Assembly (NCBI RefSeq): GCF_013112245.1
Contig: NZ_WVRN01000001.1
Location: 2,546,501 to 2,610,500 of the forward strand
Direction: 5' to 3'
DNA length: 64,000 bases
Origin: Ruegeria sp. HKCCD4315
GTDB taxonomy: Bacteria > Pseudomonadota > Alphaproteobacteria > Rhodobacterales > Rhodobacteraceae
Positions 52,623 through 61,704 of the stretch are shown here, piece after piece (positions within the stretch are counted from its first letter, which is position 1; the number at the start of each line of letters is the position of its first letter). Under the pieces are notes generated by a model. That model saw nothing but the letters and a program-made list of their open reading frames with translations. It was not told the DNA's origin and ran no database searches. A program made the translations under genes and the position numbers.

Positions 52623-53927
52623 TTAAATCAGGGCAAGGCTGAGGATCGGGAACTCGATCAGAATAAACAGAACGATCAGCATCACGAACGCAAAGGGAAG
52701 TGCGCCCATGAACACATCCTTGAGCGATATTCGGTCATCGTTGATCGTCGATTTGATGACGAAGCAAGATATGCCCAAAGGCGGGGTCAAAAGCCCGATT
52801 TCGGCGCCGACCACAGTGATAATGCCAAACCAAATCAACGACATGTCCAGGGCTTCGGCCATGGGCAGGAACAGCGGGACGACGATCAGAATAATGGACG
52901 CTGTATCGAGCAAAGTTCCCAGAAAAAGCATCAAGAGAACGTAGAGCAGCATGATCGACCAGAAGGACGCCGAATTCCCAGCGAGCAATTCCTGCAACTG
53001 GTTGGGTAGCCCGGCGAGTCCCAGCATGCGGCTGTAGATTGACGCTGCTGTGATCAGGAACAGGATCGCCGCTGTGATATGGCCGGTCTCCAGCAACGCA
53101 TCCCAGAAGGCTCTGGGCGTCATGGATTTGCGCGCAACGGCGATAACCAGCGCGACCAGAGCCCCGGCTGCCCCTGCCTCGACAGCAGTTAGCCACCCTG
53201 TGTAAATGCCGCCGAGCACCACGGTGATGATGAACAATGTCGGCAGGGTTTTAGATGCGATCTCGCGCCCTGACATCCACTCGGTGTCTTCGACGACGCG
53301 GCCTCCAACGAAAGATGGTGTGAAACGCCCCATGACCCAGATCGCGCCGACATATGCGATTGCCAGCATAATCCCAGGAATAACCCCAGCCAGAAACATA
53401 TCTCCTACGGACTGTTCCGCGACGAAGGAATAGATAATCAGCATCGCAGAAGGCGGGATAATCATGCCCAAAACCGAGGACCCGGCCACTACGCCAACAG
53501 CAAAGCGGGGGTTGTAGGCCTGCGCAATCATTTGCGGGACCGAGACTTTGGTGAACACGGATGCGGATGCAATTGAAGACCCAGTTACGGCAGCAAAAAC
53601 GGCATTGGCCCCAACGGTTGCCATTCCAATTCCGCCTTTGACCTTGCGAAACCGCATGGTCATGACTTCGTAAATGTCCTTGCCCAACCCAGCCTTTGAA
53701 ACGATGAGTCCCATGAAGGTAAACAAGGGAATGGTCGCAAAGCTGTATTCCATCGCACTGTCGCCGACCGCCACTTTCAGCAGGTTGAGCGCAAGCGTGA
53801 AGTTGTCCCGCATCAGCCAGATCGACACGAACGAGACCACGCCCAGAGCAATCGGGATGTAGACGCCCGCGTAAATCAGAAAGACGATAGCAACGACCGA
53901 GATCAGGCCAATCTCAATCGGCGTCAT
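52623..53927 (-). CDS. TRAP transporter large permease (DctM type)
   Basis: A 434-residue membrane protein with about twelve hydrophobic segments and the DctM features (LLDTASIILIVVPLFLPMAEALD; GIITVVGAEIGLLTPPLGISCFVI). It imports a carboxylate-type substrate with the membrane partner encoded four bases upstream in overlap and the binding protein. The substrate is likely an aromatic or dicarboxylic acid. Confidence 0.92.
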   Translation of the reverse strand: MTPIEIGLISVVAIVFLIYAGVYIPIALGVVSFVSIWLMRDNFTLALNLLKVAVGDSAMEYSFATIPLFTFMGLIVSKAGLGKDIYEVMTMRFRKVKGGIGMATVGANAVFAAVTGSSIASASVFTKVSVPQMIAQAYNPRFAVGVVAGSSVLGMIIPPSAMLIIYSFVAEQSVGDMFLAGVIPGIMLAIAYVGAIWVMGRFTPSFVGGRVVEDTEWMSGREIASKTLPTLFIITVVLGGIYTGWLTAVEAGAAGALVALVIAVARKSMTPRAFWDALLETGHITAAILFLITAASIYSRMLGLAGLPNQLQELLAGNSASFWSIMLLYVLLMLFLGTLLDTASIILIVVPLFLPMAEALDMSLIWFGIITVVGAEIGLLTPPLGISCFVIKSTINDDRISLKDVFMGALPFAFVMLIVLFILIEFPILSLALI

Positions 53928-54475
53928 TCTGCGGCCTCGTCATGTTCAGGTGTGCGAATAAGTTGCGGGCGGTCCTGCGCCGTGACGACCTTGAGCAGGA
54001 AAATCACGCAGGCAAGCGCAGTACCGCACGCGATGACCAGTTTGACCAGCCACCATGGCAGTGTGAAAAGACCCGGAACTCCGAAATAGTCTTGCGTCTC
54101 CCACATATGAAGAAATTCAGGGAAGGTCACATAAGCGATCAAGGCCATGAAGATCGCCGAGATGGCGTTAATAATGCGTCTGAGGTTGGCTGTCAGACCG
54201 GGGCGGCGGTGGTGTATCAGGTTCAGGAACCCGTCCGAACGTGTCAGCCGGTCCACCCTGACCACGTCGGGCAATTGCAGAAAAACAATCATCACGACCG
54301 AAAACTGCACCATTTCGTAAGTGCCTCGAAGCGGAGCCGAAAACAGCCCGCGCGCAACGACGTCGACATTGAGAATGACCACCAACGCTAGGACGACGAA
54401 CGTGCCCAGGGCGTTGGCAGTTATTGCAAGCGAATTGGCGACCCGCGAAAGGACGGCAACTGCGGTCTTCAGCAT
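53924..54475 (-). CDS. TRAP transporter small permease (DctQ type)
   Basis: A 183-residue protein with four transmembrane segments (e.g. LGTFVVLALVVILNVDVVARGLF) as in DctQ. It overlaps the large permease gene by four bases and follows the binding protein gene by 30 bases, giving the usual P-Q-M order. It joins the large permease to form the carrier. Confidence 0.9.
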   Translation of the reverse strand: MLKTAVAVLSRVANSLAITANALGTFVVLALVVILNVDVVARGLFSAPLRGTYEMVQFSVVMIVFLQLPDVVRVDRLTRSDGFLNLIHHRRPGLTANLRRIINAISAIFMALIAYVTFPEFLHMWETQDYFGVPGLFTLPWWLVKLVIACGTALACVIFLLKVVTAQDRPQLIRTPEHDEAAE

Positions 54476-54505
54476 GTCTGGCCCCTTTCTCGGGTCGCCG
54501 AACGA

Positions 54506-55579
54506 TTATTCGGCCGTCCAGTCCCGCACACCAGTGAAACCGGCATCCTGAAGCTTGCCGAGATAAGCGGCCAGCATATCTGTGCCCTGCTCGCCGTTCT
54601 CATTCAGCGTTTCAGCCCATTCCTGCGCAACATTGGGCATCGCATTTGCCCACGCAGCGCGGTCTTCGTCTGAGATTTCAATGATCGATCCGCCAGCTTC
54701 TACAAATGCATCTCGTGACGCAGCGGCTCGATCCATTGCAATACCTGCCACGTGGTCACGGTAGTCGATAGCCACGGCCTGGAGTACGTCTTTGACCTCG
54801 TCTGGCAGATTTGCCCAGTAATCGGCGTTAACTGTAACTGTTTTTGTATTCACCGCGCCAAGGTCTGCCTTCAACATGTAAGGGGCCACTTCTACGATCT
54901 TGAACGTCTTGGAAGCTTCCGGCCAAATCATCACGCAATCGACAAGGCCGGTTTGAACCATGTTGTAGAAATCAGTGAGGCCTCCGCGTACGCCCGCCGC
55001 GTCCTTGATCCCCTCGAGATAGCGTAAATTCAGGCCGGCACCCGCGATCTTGCGTCCTTCAAGATCTGCAACTTTCTCAACCGGCTCTGAGCAGAACATC
55101 TGATATGTGTCGAGCACAACGCCCGTCGCCAGATAAACCTGATTTTGCGCAGCAAACTCATTCTGCATAGCCGGATATTCTCGCGCGATCTCGTCAACCG
55201 CCTTGGCCACTGCGCGGGCATCCGACGCAACGAATGGTGTCGAGCCCGAAATACCCTGACTGGGAAGTTTTGAAGAATGGAAGATCGTTGTGACAATCCC
55301 AATATCGCCAAGGCCAAGTTGGACACCTTCCAAAACACCCTTCGGCTTGACGATCGAACCGCCGTAGTTCTCTTGCCAGTTCATCTTGTAGTTGCCGGAC
55401 TCAGCCAGCCGCTTGTCCACTTCCGGAATAAAGAAGTTGGTGAATTCCTTCACCCACAGGGCCCGATCTGGGTACCCATCAATCACAACGGCTGAAATGG
55501 TCTCTTCCGCCTTAACAGGCATCGCCATGACGCTTGCCGCAGCAGCCGCAACAAGGCTGCGTTTGGTCCAGTTTTTCAT
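54506..55579 (-). CDS. TRAP transporter substrate-binding protein (DctP type)
   Basis: A 357-residue periplasmic binding protein with a Sec signal peptide (KRSLVAAAAASVMAMPVKA). DctP-type features: VLEGVQLGLGDIG, DLEGRKIAGAGLNLRYLEGI, a GLVDCVMIWPEAS segment, and NADYWANLPDEVKDVLQ. The specificity Arg cannot be identified by eye. With the next two genes it forms the high-affinity, sodium-driven importer. Confidence 0.92.
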   Translation of the reverse strand: MKNWTKRSLVAAAAASVMAMPVKAEETISAVVIDGYPDRALWVKEFTNFFIPEVDKRLAESGNYKMNWQENYGGSIVKPKGVLEGVQLGLGDIGIVTTIFHSSKLPSQGISGSTPFVASDARAVAKAVDEIAREYPAMQNEFAAQNQVYLATGVVLDTYQMFCSEPVEKVADLEGRKIAGAGLNLRYLEGIKDAAGVRGGLTDFYNMVQTGLVDCVMIWPEASKTFKIVEVAPYMLKADLGAVNTKTVTVNADYWANLPDEVKDVLQAVAIDYRDHVAGIAMDRAAASRDAFVEAGGSIIEISDEDRAAWANAMPNVAQEWAETLNENGEQGTDMLAAYLGKLQDAGFTGVRDWTAE

Positions 55580-55613
55580 TTCTCTCCTCCCAGAAAGTCG
55601 GGTCTTTTGACTT

Positions 55614-56075
55614 TTAGCTATTTGTTTTGACCCAGTTGACGGTCAGGTCAGTGCCTGCCGCTTCGAACAGTTTTGCAATGGCGCAATATTTGGCCGTTTC
55701 CTCACCCACGCGTGTCAACTCCTCCTGACTGGCGGGTGTTTCACAATTCACGGTGAGTTCAATTTCCGGAAACGGAAAATCAATCTCCTCTTCCATTAGA
55801 ACACCACGCCGATCCAACCTGCATTTCGCGTCAATTGTCACTGTGCCAAGATCAATTCCCAAGCGATGCGCGTTCTTGTGCCCGATGACGTTTGTACAGG
55901 CGATCAGGGCTGCCATTGCGGTTTCGGTCGGAGACGGACCAAGATTTGTCCCGCCGCGTTCGACGGGTTCATCGACAACAACATCAAGATCGCGAATAGG
56001 TATTTCAGTCCGCGCATGAGTCGGGCACTGAGCTGTTGTACGGTAAGTGACGACAGGTTTCACTTTCATGGCCAC
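55614..56075 (-). CDS. OsmC family protein
   Basis: A 153-residue OsmC/Ohr-fold protein with LGPSPTETAMAALIACTNVIGHKNAHRLG (first Cys of the fold) and TVNCETPAS (second Cys area). GTG 56075 is well placed behind GAGGAGG; ATG 56069 is two codons later. OsmC proteins reduce organic peroxides or act as thiol-dependent enzymes; some in catabolic operons have other roles. Between the nitroreductase and binding-protein genes in the operon. Confidence 0.82.
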   Translation of the reverse strand: MAMKVKPVVTYRTTAQCPTHARTEIPIRDLDVVVDEPVERGGTNLGPSPTETAMAALIACTNVIGHKNAHRLGIDLGTVTIDAKCRLDRRGVLMEEEIDFPFPEIELTVNCETPASQEELTRVGEETAKYCAIAKLFEAAGTDLTVNWVKTNS

Positions 56076-56087
56076 AGCATCACCTCC

Positions 56088-56753
56088 TCAAGCATAAGAG
56101 CACACCTTTTCGAATGGAAAGCGCGGCAGCTTGTGAAACAATCCGGTTTCATCTGCGTAACCCAGGTTGCACAAAAAGTTGGACTTGAGCGTCGTACCCG
56201 CAAAGAACTCTTCGTCGACGACCTTGTTCGAAAATCCTGACATGGCGCCGACGTCCAACCCGACAGCGCGGGCCGCAATCATGAAATAAGCGCCCTGAAG
56301 CGTGCCATTACGAAACGCCGTGTCGGCCACGTAATCGGGATTGTTTTCGAACAATGGCCGACGATCTTCGTGCGGGAAGAGAAAAGGCAATTCCTTCCAG
56401 AAGTCCATGTCATAGGCAATTATCGCCGTGACCGGCGCATCCATCATTTTTGGCACGTTCTTCGGCTTTAGCGACTTTGCAAGTAGCTCTTTTCCTTCGG
56501 GGCTTTTCACAAAAACGAAGCGCGCGGGCAACGTATTCATGCTGGTCGCGCCGTTGATCGTGATGTCGTAAATCTCTTCAAGCAGATCGTCAGAAACTGG
56601 CTGGTCGGTCCACGCATAGTGGGACCTAGACTCGCGCAGGATCAAGGCAATTGCATCGTCCGACAAACGCGGAATGCGCTCGCGCAGATCACGATGATCT
56701 TGCTGTGCCTTGGCGCGAAGTGCCTCCAGCTCTGCCCCGGTTGGCGCGCTCAT
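56088..56753 (-). CDS. Nitroreductase-family protein, RutE/malonic semialdehyde reductase-like
   Basis: A 221-residue FMN-dependent nitroreductase. The N-terminal SHYAWTDQPVSDDLLEEIYDITINGATSMNTLPARFVFV and AARAVGLDVGAMSGFSNKVVDEEFF match the RutE/HadB subfamily, which reduces malonic semialdehyde to 3-hydroxypropionate or other activated carbonyls. It overlaps the FAH gene by four bases. In this setting it may act on a ring-cleavage or malonate-semialdehyde product. Confidence 0.82.
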   Translation of the reverse strand: MSAPTGAELEALRAKAQQDHRDLRERIPRLSDDAIALILRESRSHYAWTDQPVSDDLLEEIYDITINGATSMNTLPARFVFVKSPEGKELLAKSLKPKNVPKMMDAPVTAIIAYDMDFWKELPFLFPHEDRRPLFENNPDYVADTAFRNGTLQGAYFMIAARAVGLDVGAMSGFSNKVVDEEFFAGTTLKSNFLCNLGYADETGLFHKLPRFPFEKVCSYA

Positions 56754-57634
56754 GCTGCGGCCACCTTCGATTTTGCTTCTTTTTCGTCGACAATCGGGCT
56801 GGCGCAGACGCCGATGCCCTCAATCTCGATTTCGACGGTTTCGCCCGGCTTCAACCATCTAGGGTTTGGCTTCTTAGCGTGCCCAACACCCGGCGGTGTA
56901 CCCAGCGCAATAAGATCTCCGGGCTCCAGAGTAGTGTACTCGGAAATCGTCGCAATGACCTGACGAACGCCCCAAATCATGTTGGCAGTGTTCGAGCTTT
57001 GAAGGATTTCGTCGCCCACACGGCTTTCGATTTTAAGGCCGGACGCCCCTTCAGGCAGCTCGTCTGGTGTCACGGTAAACGGACCGACCGCACCAGTGTC
57101 ATCAAAGTTCTTTCCCGGCGTCCATTGGTGCGTCTTGCGCTGGTAGTTTCTTACAGACCCGTCGTTGAACACGGTATAGCCGAACACATGATCCAATGCG
57201 TTCTTTTCCGAAATATGGCGACCGCCCTTTCCGACGATCAGCATCAGCTCTGCCTCGTAATCCAGTTGTTCCGAGCAGGACGGGCGCACCATCGGCTGAC
57301 CGGCGGCCATGATCGAGTTTTTCCCGCGCATGAACAGAGCAGGATACTTTGGGATGTCATACCCTCCCTCTTTGATGTGGTCCGTATAATTCAATCCCAT
57401 GCAAATGATCGTGCCGGGCGATGCTACGGGCAGCGCTGGTGTAACAGAGGAGACAGGAACGCTTTCTGAAGCGACGATTTTTTCAGAAAGCGAATCGACC
57501 AGTCCAGGCGTGCAGATCAGCCCCATCAGATCGGGACCAACGGCAGGGTCCAAAGACGTTAGATTCACTGCGTTTTCTCCGTCTACGGCAAAAACCGCTG
57601 TGCCTTCCGAAGTCTCACCCACCAAGTATTTCAT
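56750..57634 (-). CDS. FAH family hydrolase, first gene of the ten-gene operon
   Basis: A 294-residue protein with an N-terminal domain and the FAH core: CMGLNYTDHIKEGG, FMRGKNSIMAAG, LDYEAELMLIVGKGGRHI (metal Glu), FNDGSVRNYQRK and GDLIALGTPPGVGHAK. It belongs to the 2-oxo-hydratase/isomerase-type FAH proteins. ATG 57634 (MKYLVGE) is chosen; the long frame upstream of it overlaps the divergent regulatory region and lacks family character. It is the third FAH gene in 22 kb and heads the operon. Confidence 0.87.
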   Translation of the reverse strand: MKYLVGETSEGTAVFAVDGENAVNLTSLDPAVGPDLMGLICTPGLVDSLSEKIVASESVPVSSVTPALPVASPGTIICMGLNYTDHIKEGGYDIPKYPALFMRGKNSIMAAGQPMVRPSCSEQLDYEAELMLIVGKGGRHISEKNALDHVFGYTVFNDGSVRNYQRKTHQWTPGKNFDDTGAVGPFTVTPDELPEGASGLKIESRVGDEILQSSNTANMIWGVRQVIATISEYTTLEPGDLIALGTPPGVGHAKKPNPRWLKPGETVEIEIEGIGVCASPIVDEKEAKSKVAAA

Positions 57635-57692
57635 TCTCACCATCCATGTCAGTTCGCTTGATTTTTGCCGACTATTTTGCCATATGTCAAAT

Positions 57693-57704
57693 AATATCGA
57701 TATT
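57693..57704. promoter_or_regulatory. Palindrome in the divergent FAH/YciI promoter region
   Basis: AATATCGATATT is a perfect 12-bp palindrome in an AT-rich stretch between the FAH start (57634) and the YciI start (57718), within the 83-base divergent promoter region. It lies 14 bases before the YciI ATG, fitting an operator or a promoter -10 region. The GntR protein encoded at 58147 is the obvious candidate to bind it. Confidence 0.45.
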
Positions 57705-57717
57705 TTGGAGAGCGCCG

Positions 57718-58104
57718 ATGGTTGCCTGGTCAGACTATAAATCAGAAGCAAAAAGCCGTGGCGCTCTTGCTTTGGAACTTTACGTTGCACACAGCACCCC
57801 GGCCAAAGCCCCGGAAGATGTAAAGGCTTCGCTTCCAGATCACTTGGCATATCAGGCGCAACTTGAACGTTCGGGGAAGCTCGCTTTTGCCGGACCAATG
57901 TCGGATGAAACAGGAGAGCATATGCAAGGTATGGGTCTGATCATCTACCGCGCTGACAGTCTTGAAGTCGCCCGAAAACTGGCCGAGGAGGACCCAATGC
58001 ACAAAAGCGGGGCACGCAGCTTTGTTCTGCGCAGATGGATGATAAACGAAGGCTCGCTGAACCTTTCAGTTGGCCTGTCAACTGGAATGAGTGCACTTAG
58101 CTAA
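57718..58104 (+). CDS. YciI-like protein
   Basis: A 128-residue YciI-family protein: ALELYVAHSTPAKAPEDVKASLPDHLAYQAQLERSGKLAFAGPM is the ferredoxin-like fold with the family's His/Asp pair (PDHL), then AEEDPMHKSGARSFVLRRWMIN. YciI relatives include muconolactone isomerase-like and dehydrochlorinating enzymes of aromatic pathways. ATG 57718 is preceded by TTTGGAGAG. It is divergent from the FAH gene and precedes the GntR gene. Confidence 0.78.
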   Translation: MVAWSDYKSEAKSRGALALELYVAHSTPAKAPEDVKASLPDHLAYQAQLERSGKLAFAGPMSDETGEHMQGMGLIIYRADSLEVARKLAEEDPMHKSGARSFVLRRWMINEGSLNLSVGLSTGMSALS

Positions 58105-58146
58105 AAGCACTCCAGAGATTTTGCCGCGAAAAAGGAACCGTCAGAT

Positions 58147-58812
58147 ATGGACGCCATGCTTGATACAGAGGTCAAGGAGACTTCAGCCACCCATGGTGCG
58201 TATCGAAGGCTGCGCAAAATGATCCTGACCGGCGAGCTGCCTCCTGGACAAAAGCTCAAGATTGAACAACTTCGCGGGCTGCTGGAAACCGGCGCCAGCC
58301 CTGTTCGCGAAGCACTAAGCCTTTTGACATCGGACATGTTGGTCGAGCGGATCGACCAACGCGGGTTTCGGGCTGCGCCGGTCAGCAAGTGTAACTTCGA
58401 AGAAATCCTTCTGCTGCGCTGCAACCTTGAGGAAACTGCGCTGCGTGCCTCGATCGCAAACGCGGATGCCGCCTGGGAGGACAGGCTTGTTTTGCGTCAC
58501 CATCATATGAAAAAGGCCAGCCAAAATGGGGCGCGCGATTTCGAAGACGCTCACAAGGCGTTTCATATGGCATTGCTGGACAATTCGAAACTGCCGTTGC
58601 TGCTGCGGTATTGCTCGCAACTTTACGATCTTAACATTCGCTACCGTTATTTGGCGGCCGGAGGTTCAAGCTACAAAAAGCGGGACATAGCCGCCGAGCA
58701 TCAGCAGATCCTGGACGCCGCATTAAATCACGACGTAGACAGCGCAACCCGGCACCTGATTGATCACTATCGTCGGACAGGCGAATACCTCAGCAGCCAG
58801 ATGGAGCCCTGA
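58147..58812 (+). CDS. matR: GntR-family (FCD) regulator of the malonate genes
   Basis: A 221-residue GntR/FCD protein: HTH in LRGLLETGASPVREALSLLTSDMLVER and FCD helices with the metal site (EDAHKAFHMALLDNSK). It directly precedes the malonyl-CoA decarboxylase and synthetase genes, as MatR does in rhizobial mat operons, so the symbol is by context. The decarboxylase ATG begins two bases after its stop. Confidence 0.85.
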   Translation: MDAMLDTEVKETSATHGAYRRLRKMILTGELPPGQKLKIEQLRGLLETGASPVREALSLLTSDMLVERIDQRGFRAAPVSKCNFEEILLLRCNLEETALRASIANADAAWEDRLVLRHHHMKKASQNGARDFEDAHKAFHMALLDNSKLPLLLRYCSQLYDLNIRYRYLAAGGSSYKKRDIAAEHQQILDAALNHDVDSATRHLIDHYRRTGEYLSSQMEP

Positions 58813-58813
58813 A

Positions 58814-60112
58814 ATGCAGCGGAATTGGTTTCTGGGTGACCTATTAAACCAATTGCTGGACCGTCCTGGCAAAAGGCGCGGCAGGGATGACAAACGATCC
58901 ATTGTAGAACTTTGTGAGGCGCTATTGTCCGCAGAAGGTGAAGTTTCCGGTTTCACGCTCGCGTCTACGATCCTTGATCGCTATCAAACCCTGGGTGATC
59001 CGGAGAAACTAAACTTTTTTGCCTATTTGAATGACCATCTAGAGCTGGACGCGGATCAGCTTTTCGAATTAGCGCGCCTCTACGCCAGTGATCGAAGTGT
59101 CGACCTTTATCAAAGGCTAAACGAGGTGGCAGAGCCACGGCGTCAAGAATTGCTGCGACGCTTGAACCAACCTACTGGTGCGACGCAAGAAATTGTGGCC
59201 ATGCGTGTTGACCTGCTGCGCTTTCTCGAAACCAATCCAGAATTTAAGCGAACAGATATCGATTTCGTTCATTTGTTACGCAGTTGGTTCAACCGAGGTT
59301 TTCTTGTCCTCAAGCAAATCAGCTGGGACACTCCTGCTCGCGTTCTGGACAAAATCGTTGCGTATGAGGCGGTGCACCAAATCAACGATCTGGATGATTT
59401 GCGGCGCAGACTCTATCCGCCTGATCGTCGTTGTTTTGCATTCTTCCATCCATCGATGCCAGACGAGCCACTGATATTTGTTGAGGTCGCTCTGACCGCT
59501 GAAATCCCGAATGCGATAGACACACTACTTTCTGAAGATCGAGAACCAATCGAAGCCGAGCAAGCGAAAGTCGCGGCGTTCTACTCTATCTCGAATTGCC
59601 AAAAAGGTTTAACCGGTATCAGCTTTGGCAATCTGTTGATCAAACAGGTTGTAACTGAGCTGTCGCGAGAGCTTCAGCAGCTTAACACCTTTGTAACCTT
59701 GTCGCCTATACCGGGGCTCAAGCGTTGGCTGACCGGGAAAACCGAAAACTCGGAATACGGCCATGCAGCTCAGGCCATGCTGGCAGACAAAGCCACGCCA
59801 CAAGTCGTACGCGGGATGGCTGCGCGATACTTGATGTTTGCCAAGCGCGAAGACGGGATGCCGCTAGATCCTGTGGCCCGCTTTCACCTCGGAAACGGTG
59901 CCGAGTTGCACGAGTTGCACGCAGAAGCCGATTTGTCACCGAACGGACGATCACAATCCGGCGGTGCGATGGTGAACTACCTGTACGATTTAAACAAAAC
60001 AGAACGTCATCACGAAGAGTTCGCGACACATGCGACGATCGAAGCCTCGCGTTCTGTTCGCGCGGCCTCAACCGCTGCGCTTGCGACCAAGCCAAGGGAA
60101 AATACCGCGTGA
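58814..60112 (+). CDS. matA: Malonyl-CoA decarboxylase
   Basis: A 432-residue malonyl-CoA decarboxylase. The N-terminal helical domain is followed by a GNAT-like catalytic domain; the C-terminal RFHLGNGAELHELHAEADLS and GRSQSGGAMVNYLYDL carry the active His and Ser. It converts malonyl-CoA to acetyl-CoA and CO2. ATG 58814 is chosen, two bases after the GntR stop. It overlaps the synthetase start (GTGA). In rhizobial mat operons this gene is matA. Confidence 0.92.
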   Translation: MQRNWFLGDLLNQLLDRPGKRRGRDDKRSIVELCEALLSAEGEVSGFTLASTILDRYQTLGDPEKLNFFAYLNDHLELDADQLFELARLYASDRSVDLYQRLNEVAEPRRQELLRRLNQPTGATQEIVAMRVDLLRFLETNPEFKRTDIDFVHLLRSWFNRGFLVLKQISWDTPARVLDKIVAYEAVHQINDLDDLRRRLYPPDRRCFAFFHPSMPDEPLIFVEVALTAEIPNAIDTLLSEDREPIEAEQAKVAAFYSISNCQKGLTGISFGNLLIKQVVTELSRELQQLNTFVTLSPIPGLKRWLTGKTENSEYGHAAQAMLADKATPQVVRGMAARYLMFAKREDGMPLDPVARFHLGNGAELHELHAEADLSPNGRSQSGGAMVNYLYDLNKTERHHEEFATHATIEASRSVRAASTAALATKPRENTA

Positions 60113-61632
60113 CCAACACTCTATACGACAGCCTGTTTGCCCAGCATGAGGGCAACGAGGCTCCGTTCCTGCAACTCGATGATGGCCGGGTAGTATCTTA
60201 TGACGCGTTCCATAGGCGTGCCGCGCAGATCGCGCACGTGTTGAAAAAAAGCGGAGTTTCACCCGGTGATCGCATCGTAGTACAGGCTCCTAAACTGGCC
60301 GATACGATTGCGCTCTACGCTGCTTCAGTTCAGGCAGGTGCTGTCTACATGCCGCTCAACACTGCTTATACGTTGGCAGAGTTGGACTACTTCATCTCTG
60401 ACGCACAACCTGCATTGATCGTCTGTGACACCAAAGACAAAGCAGAACTCGAACAATTGGCAGCCCGTTGCGGCGCTAACCTGCTGACCCTTGGCGGCGA
60501 AGATTCAAGTTTAAGCCACGCGGCGGACGAACAGCCCTGTGTTTTCGAAACTTTGGATCGCGGGGCAGAGGATCTCGCGGCGCTTCTCTATACATCAGGC
60601 ACCACGGGCCGGTCGAAGGGCGCGATGCTCAGCCATCGGAACCTGCTGTCGAATGCTCAAACGCTTGTTGATTTGTGGGGCATCACGAACGTTGACCGCT
60701 TAGTTCACGCGTTGCCGATTTTTCACACGCATGGGTTATTCGTGGCGATGAACACATCGCTTCTCGCCGGGGCCAAGGTTCGGTTAATGGAAAGATTCGA
60801 TGTTGGTGTGATCTTGGATGAATTGCCTCGCTCGACCCTTCTGATGGGCGTCCCCACTTTTTATACCAGATTGCTGGCGGACGAAGGTTTCACCAATGAG
60901 GTCACGGGGAACATGCGTCTGTTCATTTCCGGCTCAGCTCCGCTGCTGGCGGAAACCCATGTGGCGTTCGAAGCGCGGACCGGCCACCGCATCCTTGAGC
61001 GCTACGGTATGACCGAGACGAACATGAACACCTCTAATCCGTATAGTGGTGAGCGCCGCGCGGGAACGGTTGGCATGGCGCTACCCGGCACCGAGGTGAT
61101 CGTGACCAACCCTGAAACCGGGGAATCGCTGCCCCAGGGCGAGGTGGGAATGATCGAAGTGCGCGGACCCAATGTTTTTAAAGGCTATTGGCGGATGCCC
61201 GAAAAAACCGCCGAGGAGCTTCGAGAGAATGAGTTTTTCATCACCGGAGATCTGGGCCGGTACAGTGAAGAAGGCTACCTGTCGATTGTCGGTCGGTCAA
61301 AAGACCTGATCATTACTGGTGGTTACAACGTGTATCCCAAAGAAATCGAAGACATCTTGAACGACTTCAATGGCGTTTTGGAATCAGCAGTTTTTGGAGT
61401 TCCCGATAGCGATTTCGGCGAGGCGATTATCGCCGTTCTGGTTGCCGACCCCGGTGCACAACTTGACATGAAGAAGTTGGCCGAGACGGTCAAAGACAAG
61501 CTTTCACGCTTTAAACATCCCCGCAGCTACGAAATCGTCTCGGGCCTGCCTCGAAATACAATGGGAAAGGTTCAAAAGAACGTGCTGCGCGATCAGTATT
61601 CTCAAAAGGAACTGCAAGTGGGTGTGTTGTAG
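60109..61632 (+). CDS. matB: Malonyl-CoA synthetase
   Basis: A 507-residue AMP-forming ligase closely like rhizobial MatB (SGAVYLPLNTAYTLAELDYF becomes AGAVYMPLNTAYTLAELDYF). P-loop YTSGTTGRSKGAMLSH, ERYGMTETNMNTSNPY, TGDLGRYSEEGYLSIVGRSKD and a final RNTMGKVQKN (catalytic Lys) are present. It activates malonate with CoA and ATP. Start is GTG 60109, overlapping the decarboxylase stop; the open frame upstream lies inside that gene and is not used. Confidence 0.93.
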   Translation: MTNTLYDSLFAQHEGNEAPFLQLDDGRVVSYDAFHRRAAQIAHVLKKSGVSPGDRIVVQAPKLADTIALYAASVQAGAVYMPLNTAYTLAELDYFISDAQPALIVCDTKDKAELEQLAARCGANLLTLGGEDSSLSHAADEQPCVFETLDRGAEDLAALLYTSGTTGRSKGAMLSHRNLLSNAQTLVDLWGITNVDRLVHALPIFHTHGLFVAMNTSLLAGAKVRLMERFDVGVILDELPRSTLLMGVPTFYTRLLADEGFTNEVTGNMRLFISGSAPLLAETHVAFEARTGHRILERYGMTETNMNTSNPYSGERRAGTVGMALPGTEVIVTNPETGESLPQGEVGMIEVRGPNVFKGYWRMPEKTAEELRENEFFITGDLGRYSEEGYLSIVGRSKDLIITGGYNVYPKEIEDILNDFNGVLESAVFGVPDSDFGEAIIAVLVADPGAQLDMKKLAETVKDKLSRFKHPRSYEIVSGLPRNTMGKVQKNVLRDQYSQKELQVGVL

Positions 61633-61704
61633 CAGACCCGCCGGAAACTCCAAAGCATCCAATAACCTCAACTTAAGAACTGCCAATTCATCAGGAGAGT
61701 CACA

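Noticed and set aside
57635-57898. N-terminal extension of the FAH gene at 56750
   Set aside because: It would cross the divergent promoter and overlap the YciI gene; ATG 57634 gives the family start.
59725-60108. In-frame upstream extension of the malonyl-CoA synthetase
   Set aside because: The extension lies inside the malonyl-CoA decarboxylase gene and is low-complexity; GTG 60109 gives the family-standard N-terminus.
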